From positions 353,106-417,105 of the forward strand of contig NZ_NFLV01000001.1 in NCBI RefSeq assembly GCF_002161065.1: DNA of 64,000 nucleotides, given 5' to 3'. Every line of letters starts with the position of its first letter. The stretch's first letter is position 1. A program made the translations under genes and the position numbers. The notes below the pieces were generated by a model. That model was given only the letters and a program-made list of their open reading frames with translations. It was not told the origin of the DNA and did not search any database. Below, piece by piece: positions 50,269 to 59,777 of this stretch. The DNA comes from Eubacterium sp. An11 (GTDB taxonomy: Bacteria; Bacillota; Clostridia; Lachnospirales; Lachnospiraceae).

Positions 50269-51504
50269 TTATCTCTTATACATTTTATTCTTTTTGTTTA
50301 CGATCTTTTTCGCTGCCTTCTTGCTGAGCATGATGGCGTTCTTCTTTTTCGGCGCGTAACATTTGTTATTCTTCACGGTGACCTTCTTATATTTGGATGA
50401 AGTCAGGGACACAAGCTGCATTCCCTGGCGCACGCCGTAAATGGTATTGTTGGTCACGACGATTTTGGCCTTTTTCATCTGCTTCTTTGCCGCCTTGCCC
50501 TGCACCGTGATATTGAGACCCACGGAATAAGACTTTGTCTTGCGGGTGCTGTGGGAAGTGATGGTATTATTTTTCACCACTGCATTGAGGGTGTTATAGA
50601 TCACGCAGCCCTCGGCGCTGTAACCGGTCATGGTATTACCGATGATCGTAATCTTATCATGGAACTTATTGACATATTTTCTTCCGTCGCCACCGTCAAA
50701 GTTCACACACAGTCCCCGGCTGCCCTCGATGGTATTATTAAGAATCTTAATATTCTTACAGGTCTGCCCCTTGACATATTTGGCGCCGTACTGCACCAGC
50801 GGAGGCGCTGTCTTCGGAGTGGCGATGTCAATCTGCAGAGCCTCCTCCAGGGAATTCTTATTGGCCTTCCCCTGTACTTTCAGGGTACTGTTCTGGACCG
50901 TCGTGTTCTTCATGGCGATAAGCTCAATGGCATGGGATTCGTAGTTGGACACGATGGTGACCCCATCGATCACCACATTGCTGCCATGGCTGAACCGGAT
51001 CACAGAACAACTGCCCTCCTCATCGGTCAGCTTCCAGGTTCCCCCCTGGATCCGGACATTCTGAATGGATTTATAGCCGGTGGCCGTCGGTCTGCTGGCA
51101 AGAATCCCTTTGCCTTTCTCATTCATCACCAGAGTGGCGCCGTCAGCGATGATCGTCGTATTGCTGCCCGGGTGGATCCCATTTATAAGTTCCACCGTGG
51201 AGCCGGACGGAATCACAATGGTCTTTTTCTCATTGCCGCTGCACAGAGCAGAAAGCGCATTGGAATTCACGTGAGCATACCTGATCACATCGCCGCCTTT
51301 TGTCTTATAATCTTCCGTGCAGACATTCATGACAATCTGTCCCTTGTCATTGTAAGTGCCTGCTACCCGGTTCCATCCGCCCATCACTGTCTCTCCTGCC
51401 TGATGGGCAGAAACGGAAGCGGAAAACATTCCCCATCCAATGGCACAGCAGAACATCAATGCGGCCAGCGGCAGCAGACGCCGCCATTCTCTTTTCTTTT
51501 TCAT
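50269..51504 (-). CDS. Secreted parallel beta-helix protein, paralogue 2
   Basis: A 411-residue protein with a signal peptide (MKKKREWRRLLPLAALMFCCAIGWGMFSASVSA). The same helix follows as in paralogue 1: LCSGNEKKTIVIPSGSTVEL, NTTIIADGATLVM, NVRIQGGTWKL and ESHAIELIAMKNTTVQNSTLKVQG. Lys-rich C-terminus. The ATG at 51504 follows AAGGAG. It lies 36 bases after the carbamate kinase stop, so it may be co-transcribed. No enzymatic site is visible. Confidence 0.82.
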   Translation of the reverse strand: MKKKREWRRLLPLAALMFCCAIGWGMFSASVSAHQAGETVMGGWNRVAGTYNDKGQIVMNVCTEDYKTKGGDVIRYAHVNSNALSALCSGNEKKTIVIPSGSTVELINGIHPGSNTTIIADGATLVMNEKGKGILASRPTATGYKSIQNVRIQGGTWKLTDEEGSCSVIRFSHGSNVVIDGVTIVSNYESHAIELIAMKNTTVQNSTLKVQGKANKNSLEEALQIDIATPKTAPPLVQYGAKYVKGQTCKNIKILNNTIEGSRGLCVNFDGGDGRKYVNKFHDKITIIGNTMTGYSAEGCVIYNTLNAVVKNNTITSHSTRKTKSYSVGLNITVQGKAAKKQMKKAKIVVTNNTIYGVRQGMQLVSLTSSKYKKVTVKNNKCYAPKKKNAIMLSKKAAKKIVNKKNKMYKR

Positions 51505-51540
51505 AATATTTCTCCTTTTAAAAAGCATGTGCGCATCCAT

Positions 51541-52470
51541 TTACCGGATAATAGTTCCTGTCTTTCCGAGGAATCCTTCCAAAGCCTTATCAATGGATGT
51601 GATCACCACTCTTCGTCCGGTACCCTTTTCCAGGAAGGATACTCCTGCTTCCATCTTAGGGAGCATGGTATTTGGCTCAAACTGATTCTCATCAATATAT
51701 TTCTTCGCCTGCTCTGCTGTGATCTCTCCAAGAGGAGTCTCAGAAGAAGTATTGTATCCAATGGAAACATGCTCCACGCTGGTGAGAATCATAAGCTCGT
51801 CCGCATTGAGGAGCTCCGCCATACGTCCGCTGGCGTAGTCTTTCTCAATAATAGCGCTGGCACCCTTTAACTGCACACCCTGGGCAAGTACCGGAATACC
51901 GCCTCCGCCACAGGCAATGACCACATGGCCTGCATCTGCCAGAGCCCGGATGGAATCGATCTCAATGATCCCCTGCGGCTTCGGAGCCGCCACAATCCTG
52001 CGGTATCCGCCTTCCACCTCGGTGACATAGTTGCCGTTTTTCTCCTCTTTATCGGCCTCTTCCTTGGTGAGAAGCCGTCCGATGATCTTCACCGGCTCGG
52101 AAAACGCATCGTCATACGGATCTACCATCACCTGCGTAATGATCGTGCAGACCGGCTTGGAGATTCCTCTTGTCAAAAGTTCCGCCCGAAGCGCATTCTG
52201 CAGGTCATAACCAATATAGCCCTGACTCATGGCGGAACATACAGACATCGGCGCCGGTGTATAGTCTGCTCTTCTGGCGCCAAATTCATTCATGGCCGTG
52301 TGGATCATGCCCACCTGCGGCGCATTGCTGTGAGAAATCACAATGTCCGCTCCGGCCTCCACCAGATTGGCAAGAATCTTTGCTGTCCTCTTTGTTGCCT
52401 CATACTGTTCCGGCAGTGTGGTCCCCAGCGCCCGGTGACCCAGTGCCACTACTACTCTTTTTCTGCTCAT
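51541..52470 (-). CDS. arcC: Carbamate kinase
   Basis: A 309-residue amino-acid-kinase-fold enzyme making ATP from carbamoyl phosphate. The N-terminus reads MSRKRVVVALGHRALG, with HSNAPQVG, GQ-type GYIGYDLQNALR, ACGGGGIPVL and KDYASGRMAELL regions, and a C-terminal LPKMEAGVSFLEKGTGRRVVIT. Length is normal. Unusually the ADI/OTC genes of the arginine pathway are absent, so it may serve carbamoyl phosphate from another route. Confidence 0.95.
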   Translation of the reverse strand: MSRKRVVVALGHRALGTTLPEQYEATKRTAKILANLVEAGADIVISHSNAPQVGMIHTAMNEFGARRADYTPAPMSVCSAMSQGYIGYDLQNALRAELLTRGISKPVCTIITQVMVDPYDDAFSEPVKIIGRLLTKEEADKEEKNGNYVTEVEGGYRRIVAAPKPQGIIEIDSIRALADAGHVVIACGGGGIPVLAQGVQLKGASAIIEKDYASGRMAELLNADELMILTSVEHVSIGYNTSSETPLGEITAEQAKKYIDENQFEPNTMLPKMEAGVSFLEKGTGRRVVITSIDKALEGFLGKTGTIIR

Positions 52471-52507
52471 AATATCTATATCCCTTTCTATATATCATTC
52501 ATTTGTT

Positions 52508-52582
52508 ACTATTCATCAGCCATACACTTCGGATTCCGCAACTGACGTTGCTTTTGCCTTGAATAGCGCATGGCTGAATAGT
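52508..52582. repeat. Dispersed hairpin element, copy 2
   Basis: ACTATTC-CAGCCAT at 52508-52523 pairs with ATGGCTGAATAGT at 52570-52582 around a 46-base loop. The right end GCGCATGGCTGAA is shared with the element at 19805-19892. It lies 47 bases after the patatin stop and 37 bases before arcC. Confidence 0.65.
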
Positions 52583-52629
52583 TGTATTTATTTTACCAAA
52601 AAATCAACAAAACCGCCACATATAATTCG

Positions 52630-53478
52630 TCATTTTTCCAGATATTCCCGCATGGCTGCCATGGCATTTCTTCCGTCCTCCAGACCGGTTTGGTAGAGAG
52701 CTTCCAGCTTCTCTTTATTTTTCTCCACACGGTCCACATTGACTTTCTCCTTCGGCCGGATTACAAAGACCCTTCCCGCCTTTTCCTCTTCTTCCAGAAA
52801 GTCCAGTGTCTCATTATAGCGGATATGCCGGTTGGCCATCTGTTTCACAAACGCCTTGGAACGCGGATAACGCATCTTTAAAAGGCGGATATTGTGCGTC
52901 GGTTCCTTGCGGTATCCTTCTTCTCTGGTGAGTACTACCACATTTTTCTCATTGCCCTCTTCGATGGACTTACGAATCGGAATACTGTCCGCCACCCCTC
53001 CATCCAGATAGGTGTGTCCGTTGACCACCAGAGATTTGGAAACAAGAGGCAGGGAGCTGGACGCGCGGATGGCCCACATCTGCTTCGTCAGGTCCTTCAC
53101 CTTCACATAAACCGGTTCTCCGGTATCCACATCCGTTATGACCGCGTGGAGCGTACCCGGATATTTTTTAAACGCCTCATAGTCAAAGGGATCCAGCACA
53201 TTTGGAATCTGAGAATACAGCATATCCACGCCAAAAATATTTCCCGTGCGAAGAAACGTTCTGGTGCCGCAGTAATTGGGATCATCCAGATAATCCACGG
53301 CCACCCGGTACGCCCGCCCCGGCTGTCTGGACATATAGCTGCACGCATGGCAGCTGCCCGCCGATACGCCGTAAATATCTGAGAACTGTATCTCCTTCTC
53401 CAGAAACGCATCCAGCACTCCGGCCGTATACACTCCGCGCATGCCGCCGCCTTCCAAAATTAATCCTGCATGATACAT
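52630..53478 (-). CDS. Patatin-like phospholipase
   Basis: A 282-residue lipid acyl hydrolase. The oxyanion hole is EGGGMRG, nucleophile S39 is in GVSAG, and the Asp is in DGGVADS. It starts MYHAGLILEGGGMRG at 53478; in-frame upstream ATGs (53535, 53547) have no good ribosome-binding site. It likely cleaves membrane phospholipid. It lies after TmcAL on the same strand. Confidence 0.9.
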   Translation of the reverse strand: MYHAGLILEGGGMRGVYTAGVLDAFLEKEIQFSDIYGVSAGSCHACSYMSRQPGRAYRVAVDYLDDPNYCGTRTFLRTGNIFGVDMLYSQIPNVLDPFDYEAFKKYPGTLHAVITDVDTGEPVYVKVKDLTKQMWAIRASSSLPLVSKSLVVNGHTYLDGGVADSIPIRKSIEEGNEKNVVVLTREEGYRKEPTHNIRLLKMRYPRSKAFVKQMANRHIRYNETLDFLEEEEKAGRVFVIRPKEKVNVDRVEKNKEKLEALYQTGLEDGRNAMAAMREYLEK

Positions 53479-53572
53479 CGATAACACCTGCTTTCTTCTG
53501 TCAATCTTTCTGTCAGTTCTGTTTACATTTTCCATGGATACAGCCATTCACATTTTCATGGCATCCGGCTAT

Positions 53573-54838
53573 TCACTCTGGCCCTGCCGCCCTCTCAATA
53601 ATAATCTGCTGCCGCACCCACTCGGAGACCGGACTGCGTCCGCTGCCGGCTGCTGCCACCTGCTCATAAAGGCCGGCTGCCCGGACATCCGCCGCAAAAA
53701 GCGCTGCGGCCGCGCTGCCCCTGGCAAAATTCTGTCCCTCCACCGGTCTTTGGAGCAATGGTATGGAAGATCTCTCCCGAATCTTTTTAAGGAGCGGCGC
53801 AGCTCTTCTGGCAAACCCCAGCACTCTGGCATAGGGTACGGGAATCTCTGCCGCCCGGAAAAGATAGTCCTCTTTTTTTATATGCAGCACCAGATGGAGT
53901 AATGCCCGACGCCAGGCAGCGTCGGTGAGCCTCTTCGTGTGAAGCGCGCCGATAAGCTCCGGCAGAGACATGCCCGGCCGGTACAATTTCAGAAACCGGG
54001 CCGCCATGTCCTTATCAAAACCAAAAATATCTTCCGGCCGCTCTCCCATCAGTACCGTGTAGGAAAGAAACGGCATCAAATCCTCCCAGCCCGCAGTATT
54101 ATTGCTGCTCCAGCACTCCAGAAACTCTCCGGCTCCCACTCCCATGGCTCTGCCGAGCATCGGCCGGATCTCCTTCCCTTCGGCGAGCAGTTTCCGGACA
54201 GCCGAGGCGGACGGGTACCTCTTCTCCATATCCACATCATGATAACCGGCACCCTGTCTCCTGATCGTCACCGGGACAATAGGAGACCGCAGCCTATGTA
54301 AAGACTTCAGATACTCCAGCCCCAAAATGTGATTTGGCTCTTCCAGAATCTCCCAGAAAATCTTAGTTTCCGGACAAAATTCCCTCACATACGCCTTCAG
54401 CGCATCCTCTCTGGCCAATGGGAAATTTTTGCCCCTTTTTAATTCTTCTCTCAGTTGTTTTTTATAAAAATCCGGTTCTTCTGATAAAAACTTAACGAGA
54501 GGTTCGAAGTCTTTTATCTCCGCTTTCTCACTCCCGAAGGATAAATAATCCACCGAGCGGAGGTTATTAAGCAGCTGCACGCCGGCGGACGCAAAATATT
54601 CGGCGCTGGCCGAAGCATAGGTCACCGGCAGCTCAAGAACCAGATCCGCACCGCCATACAGAGCCATACGGGTACGGAGATACTTATCCACGATCGCCGG
54701 TTCCCCCCGCTGCACATAGTCACCGCTCATGACCACCACAATGAAATCCGCACCGGTCTGCCGCCTTGTTTCCTCGATATGATACTGATGTCCCCGGTGA
54801 AAGGGGTTATACTCCGCAATAATTCCCGCTGTGATCAA
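53573..54838 (-). CDS. tmcAL: tRNA(Met) cytidine acetate ligase
   Basis: A 421-residue nucleotidyltransferase-like protein. HxGH (H14-R-G-H17, NPFHRGHQYH) and the MSGDYVQRGEPAI and ISxxRxxx-type segments fit TmcAL, which forms ac4C34 on elongator tRNA-Met using acetate and ATP. The start is a TTG at 54838 (ITAGIIAEYNPF follows); no ATG lies close and AGGCGGG precedes it. Its neighbour ackA, divergently transcribed, also concerns acetate. Its C-terminal region is long. Confidence 0.9.
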   Translation of the reverse strand: MITAGIIAEYNPFHRGHQYHIEETRRQTGADFIVVVMSGDYVQRGEPAIVDKYLRTRMALYGGADLVLELPVTYASASAEYFASAGVQLLNNLRSVDYLSFGSEKAEIKDFEPLVKFLSEEPDFYKKQLREELKRGKNFPLAREDALKAYVREFCPETKIFWEILEEPNHILGLEYLKSLHRLRSPIVPVTIRRQGAGYHDVDMEKRYPSASAVRKLLAEGKEIRPMLGRAMGVGAGEFLECWSSNNTAGWEDLMPFLSYTVLMGERPEDIFGFDKDMAARFLKLYRPGMSLPELIGALHTKRLTDAAWRRALLHLVLHIKKEDYLFRAAEIPVPYARVLGFARRAAPLLKKIRERSSIPLLQRPVEGQNFARGSAAAALFAADVRAAGLYEQVAAAGSGRSPVSEWVRQQIIIERAAGPE

Positions 54839-55105
54839 TGACTGTCCCGCCTTTCCCAAACACGTTCCGGTTTGATTTTTCTATCATACCTGAAATCAAA
54901 AAAAATAACAACTCCTCACGGAAATGAAATCTCTTTTTTCAATGAGATTGTACTTTTTTTAGTACATTCCAAATTGTATTTACTTTCGAACAAAATCAAT
55001 TATTGTTAATTTTGAAACAATGCTCATCGGGAAAATGAAATCAAATCCGGCAGAAAATAGCAAAAAAAGTCCGGATTATCCGCAATATAATGCATTTTCA
55101 AAAGA
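54839..55105. other. Divergent upstream region of tmcAL and ackA
   Basis: AT-rich non-coding sequence. One small hairpin (TGTACT / AGTACA around 54949-54966) is visible and could belong to an operator. No gene is supported. Confidence 0.4.
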
Positions 55106-55134
55106 TTGTTTTCGTACTATAATTTTTGTATAAT
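55106..55134 (+). promoter_or_regulatory. Promoter of ackA
   Basis: TTGTTT (55106-55111) and TATAAT (55129-55134) are separated by 17 bases on the plus strand; the leader is about 63 bases. Confidence 0.75.
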
Positions 55135-55203
55135 AGATTTATAATTAGTGAAATTGTGGTTTCGCTTTACAAAAATAATTATTTTTTCAAAGGAGACATG
55201 AAC

Positions 55204-56439
55204 ATGAAAGTTTTAGTTATCAATTGTGGAAGCTCTTCTCTCAAATACCAGGTGATTGATTCCGAGACAGAGCACGTACTGGCAAAAGGTCTTTGTGAGC
55301 GTATCGGCATCGACGGCCGCATGACCTATCAGCCGGCCGGCAAGGACAAGATCAAATATGAAGCTCCGATGCCTGCCCATCGTCAGGCTGTTGAGCTGGT
55401 GTTAAAACAGCTCACTGATCCTGAAAACGGCGTTCTTAAATCCGTTGATGAAATCGATGCTGTAGGACACCGTATGGTACACGGCGGCGAGAAATTTGCC
55501 TGCTCCACACTTCTTACTGACGAGGTTTTAAAGACCGTAGAATCTTTCAATGACCTCGCTCCTCTTCACAATCCGCCAACACTGGTCGGTGTAGCTGCCT
55601 GCAAAGAATTAATGCCGGATACTCCGATGGTTGGTGTATTTGATACCGCTTTTCATCAGACCATGCCTCCGGAAGCATACATCTATGGTCTTCCTTATGA
55701 ATATTATGAAAAATACGGCGTGCGCCGCTACGGTTTCCACGGTACATCCCACAGATACGTTTCTCTGCGTGCCGCTGAGATCCTCGGCAAGAAACCGGAA
55801 GATCTGAAAATTGTCGTCTGCCACCTGGGCAACGGTTCCTCTCTTTCCGCAGTGGACGGCGGCAAATCCGTCGATACTTCCATGGGACTGACTCCACTGG
55901 AAGGTCTTGTTATGGGAACCCGTTCCGGTGACATCGACCCAAGCTGTATTGAATTCATCGCCCATAAAGAGAACCTGACCTTAGAGCAGGTAATGGAAAT
56001 CGTCAACAAGAAGTCCGGCGTTCTCGGTATCTCCGGTATCTCCTCCGATTTCCGTGATCTGGACGAGGCAGCAAGAAGCGGCAACTACAGAGCAGCCCTT
56101 GCTCTTAAGATCTTCTGCCACTCCGTAGTAAAATACATCGGAAGCTCCATCGCCGTTATGAACGGCGTTGACGCCATCGTATTTACCGCCGGTATCGGTG
56201 AGAACGACGACCTGATCCGTTCCGCCATCATGGATCACTTCGGATACTTAAACATCCGTCTGGACGACGAGGCCAACAAGATGCACGGCCAGGAACGTAT
56301 CATCTCCACTCCGGACTCCAGCGTGAAAGTCATCTGTATCCCTACCAACGAAGAGCTGATGATCTGCCGCGATACCGTAGAGATCGTTACCAAGAAGATG
56401 GTAGAAGACGCTGTGAAAGAAGTTATGGCGAATAAGTAA
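55204..56439 (+). CDS. ackA: Acetate kinase
   Basis: A 411-residue ASKHA enzyme producing ATP from acetyl phosphate. It begins MKVLVINCGSSSLKYQ; the His is in FHGTSHRYV, and DTSMGLTPLEGLVMGTRSGDIDP and FTAGIGEND follow. pta is not adjacent. The ATG at 55204 follows AAGGAG with eight bases; the longer frame crosses the promoter. Codon use is strongly biased, typical of high expression. Confidence 0.97.
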   Translation: MKVLVINCGSSSLKYQVIDSETEHVLAKGLCERIGIDGRMTYQPAGKDKIKYEAPMPAHRQAVELVLKQLTDPENGVLKSVDEIDAVGHRMVHGGEKFACSTLLTDEVLKTVESFNDLAPLHNPPTLVGVAACKELMPDTPMVGVFDTAFHQTMPPEAYIYGLPYEYYEKYGVRRYGFHGTSHRYVSLRAAEILGKKPEDLKIVVCHLGNGSSLSAVDGGKSVDTSMGLTPLEGLVMGTRSGDIDPSCIEFIAHKENLTLEQVMEIVNKKSGVLGISGISSDFRDLDEAARSGNYRAALALKIFCHSVVKYIGSSIAVMNGVDAIVFTAGIGENDDLIRSAIMDHFGYLNIRLDDEANKMHGQERIISTPDSSVKVICIPTNEELMICRDTVEIVTKKMVEDAVKEVMANK

Positions 56440-56487
56440 GAGATCATCTGATTGCACAATAGAATATAAACCTGTGAAAATGTAAAC

Positions 56488-56511
56488 CAGGCGCGTCATA
56501 TGACGCGCCTG
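56488..56511 (+). terminator. Terminator of ackA
   Basis: A perfect 24-base palindrome (arms CAGGCGCGTCAT) followed by GATTTGTTTC, 49 bases after the ackA stop. Confidence 0.75.
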
Positions 56512-56587
56512 ATTTGTTTCTGTGGTATTTCAAAAAGGCATCAGAATCATCCCCCGCCCCATCTTCACATGCAAAATATCCACAATC

Positions 56588-57826
56588 TCATTTTTTCATT
56601 TTAACTTTCTTTACATTACTCCATGCAGAATAATATTTTTGATTATTGATTTTTTTGACACTGCGAATCCGAAAATAATATTTTTTGTTTTTCTTTAACT
56701 TTTTAATCGTTTTCTGAATCGTTTTATTTTTGTTGATATTGATCGTTTTCGCTTTTTTAAAACTTTTTTTGGCAGCATACTGAATCTGATATCCGTCTGC
56801 TGAAGTGTTTCTTTTCCACTTAATCTTCACCTTGTTGGCATTCGTTTGCTTTACAGATTTTAATTTTGTTTTTTTCACTGTAATATTTGAATTTTCTGAC
56901 GGTGATGAAGGAATCTTCTCATTCTTAGTATCTGACTGATTCGCAGCTGCTGAATTACTGTTTGCTATTGTGCCTGTATTGGATTGGAAACTATTGTCCG
57001 GCTGAGGATTTTCTTCTTCCTGCAAAATAGATATTTCCGGCCCATTGTCACCATTCTGTTCAATATGAATTACATAATCCTCATTAATAGCAAAACTCTG
57101 TTCTGTCGTTTTATCTTCAGCGACTATTGTCACTTTCCCTTCATTAAATCCAGCAACATCTATTACATTATTTTTTACTGAAAAATCAATAGTATCAAAA
57201 GCCGTGCCAGTGATGATATAATCTATTTTTTCATCATCAGTCAACTGTGAGAATGTGACCGTGACATTTTCTTTCTCTGTACCTGATATCATTGCAGTTT
57301 TTCCACTTCCCGAATCCACACTCGTCGTTACTGTTGTTCCTTCCGGAATGCAGAACTCCAAAGAATCTTCGCTATCTGTTACAGAAAATATATCCTCTTC
57401 ATTGGCAGTATAAGAAATCTCTTTATTCGATGCCCAAAACAGTTTCTCTGTCTTTTCTTCTGAAATATCTTCAGAAGAATCTGAACTGACCACAATTGGA
57501 ACAGCCAGATTTTGATTACTGGTCTCTCCATAGCTGAGGGAAACCTCTTCTCCACCAATTGACAACGTAACATCATCGGACAGAGAAGAAATCAATCTGT
57601 TCTTTTCCGAAGAAATTGATTTTCCGGAAGATTGATTTTTTCCTACAGTAATTCCTCCTGATTCCAGCCACTCCTCAATACTGTCCAAATCCGCTGTGTA
57701 CGAGATAAATGATAAGAAACCATCAGACCATATAGTACCTTTTATCCCTTCATCCTCATCCGCATCTTCTATCTGGTAGGACCAGCCTATATATTTTCCA
57801 TTTTCTTTTTTAATTATAATATAATG
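56588..57826 (-). pseudogene. 5'-truncated surface protein gene with FN3 domain
   Basis: Coding sequence is convincing from 57826 down to 56588, but no ATG or GTG opens it; a TGA at 57827-57829 closes the frame, and the only in-frame TTG (57688) has no ribosome-binding site. Its C-terminal 100 residues form a fibronectin-III domain (TKLKSVKQTNANKVKIKWKR, then TSADGYQIQYA). It has no signal peptide, which such proteins need. It is AT-rich compared with neighbours. A truncated remnant of a horizontally acquired gene is the best reading. Confidence 0.65.
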
Positions 57827-57879
57827 TCATTTATTATCAAATTGATAAATCTGTAATCTTTTTATGTTCTCAGGTCAGC

Positions 57880-57920
57880 AAAAAAGCACGCCAATGTTTA
57901 TTTTTATCGCGCGCTTTTTT
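57880..57920. terminator. Bidirectional terminator-like hairpin
   Basis: AAAAAAGCACGC pairs with GCGCGCTTTTTT with one mismatch around a 17-base loop, upstream of the truncated gene. Confidence 0.7.
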
Positions 57921-57960
57921 CTTTCTTATTATAAAGTTATAAAGAAATTTTTATGGCACA

Positions 57961-57989
57961 AAAAAAAACGGGCTCCTCACCCGTTTTTT
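57961..57989 (-). terminator. Terminator of the XRE-type regulator gene
   Basis: On the minus strand AACGGG / CCCGTT arms are followed by TTTTTTT, 18 bases after the stop at 58007. Confidence 0.85.
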
Positions 57990-58006
57990 GTGAAATGTTT
58001 ATTTGT

Positions 58007-59460
58007 TTAAGAAAGATGTTCCTCCATCCAACGACGCAGCTGCTCTGCTGATTGTGCGTCTCCCAGCACATCTTCTCCGGCAGAAATATTTTCCAGGTAA
58101 TCATAGAACGCTTCCAGTATGTCCGCCTCCTGAAATTGAAAAATTTTAAACTGGTTCTTATGGGCATACTGGAATAACATGTTTTCTCCCCGGCTGATGA
58201 GTATCTCCCAGTGATAACTCAACGGGAAATTCTCTGCGGGAAGCAGACGAATATGATACCAGCCTTCATCTACAGCTTTTAAGATTCGTCCTATCAATAT
58301 CCGATGGTCCGATATTGATATGGCCCCATTAAAAAATACGGATGGATATTCCCGTAAAATGCCATCCCTGATAAATGCTTCCACAAAAGAAGCATTCATC
58401 AGAACAGTAACCTGACCATGCTTTTTTGCCCGATAAAGCGCAGCAGTATAAGCCGTGTAATTCTTAATAACCGATGCACAGTCCGGAATTTTACGGTTTA
58501 TATATTTTCTAATCAGATGTTTGTCCCAGAACTGCACGCTGCAAAGACCGGAACAGATTTCCATGGTGCTGGAAAATGTGGTTCCCCGCAGATAATCCTG
58601 GCCCCATTTGGCCTGATTGCCGCCGAAACCATCCACGGCGACCATCAAAGTATGGCTCTGCCGGCGCATTTTTTCAAAAAAATGGTCAAAATACGCAACC
58701 ACTTCCGCGTTGCTGTGAAGAATCGCCGCCTTCCAGTCTGACGAAATCTGCACCGCATAACGGTCGGTCACCACCAGGTAAGGCATCACATTCATGATGC
58801 CATAATGTTCTGTGGGACTGCCATAATAATATCTGGGTTCATAGCGGCGGATGCCGATGCCGTAGCGAAGAATCCGCCGGATATTTTCCAGGTTGCGGCA
58901 GCCATCTCTCCCGCCGTTGACTTCCAGGCAGATGATCTGGGTTACCCGGGTCTGTACATTGTCATCGCACAAAAGGAGAAGCGACTCCATCAGCAGATCA
59001 TTGTCTGGCTGCGTCAGAAGCCGAATTTCTCCGCCCTGGACCATCGTCTCGTAGATGAGACATTGTTCACAAGACGGTTGATTTCCAGCTCGCCTTCCAT
59101 CAACTGCTGGCCTTCCGTGGTCCGCAGATACATTTCCTGCTCCAGTTTCGGCGCTACCGACTCTTTGTCCTCTATGATCAGGAGTGAATTCAGAATCTCT
59201 CTGACTTTGCAGCGGCGATTATACTGCACCAGTCCCACCTGCGTGATCTCGTATGCTTCCAGCACTTCCATTCTCTCCTCCGGCGTCAGCTGCAATTCCG
59301 ACATGAGCATTTCCAGCTGCCGGCGATTCTTCAGCGGGCGGCTGCCCTTCAGATACTGATACAGGGTGGAACGCTCGATGCCGCTGCGCCCGAACAGCTC
59401 CGCCATGGTATAACCTTTCTGACTCAGAAAATATTTCAGTTTTTCCGACAAAATAGACAT
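58007..59460 (-). pseudogene. XRE-family regulator split by a frameshift
   Basis: Two frames overlap by 31 bases. The upstream one (59014-59460, 148 residues) begins MSILSEKLKYFLSQKGYTMAELFGRSGIERSTLYQYLKGSRPLKN, an XRE HTH. The downstream one (58007-59044, 345 residues) is the sensor-like remainder, with LTQPDNDLLMESLLLL and RYGIGIRRYEPRYYYGSPTEHYG. Relatives read through as one protein of about 480 residues; a one-base shift near 59050-59070 (NNV in one frame, CLIYETMVQGG in the other) would join them. Programmed shifting or coupled translation is less likely. Confidence 0.65.
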
Positions 59461-59682
59461 GTGTTCACCGTTCTTTCAGAGTTTTTTCATTCTATTATTC
59501 ATTTTACAATATATATTTTCTTACAGTCAATCTGTGGCAATGTTTGTGGCATGTTTTTAATTTTTACAAATTAACGCTAGACATCGAAATTTGATTCAGC
59601 TATCAAAAATCAATTAATTTCTTTTTAGTATTAACGGTGTACATTTTTCAGGAAATGTAATTCAAAATTTCTTATATTATAG

Positions 59683-59727
59683 AAAAAACGCGCCGCATAC
59701 GGATACATTTTCCATATACAGCGCGTC
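59683..59727 (-). terminator. Terminator of the zinc efflux operon
   Basis: An imperfect stem of about 18 bp with G-U pairs (ACGCGC / GCGCGT outermost) is followed by TTTTTTC on the minus strand. The rest of 59461-59777 shows a TTTGAT-ATCAAA inverted repeat (59590-59607) and no gene. Confidence 0.8.
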
Positions 59728-59777
59728 CTTAATTTTGGATACGATTTCTATTTTCAGTTACTTTGATCACCCTGTTC

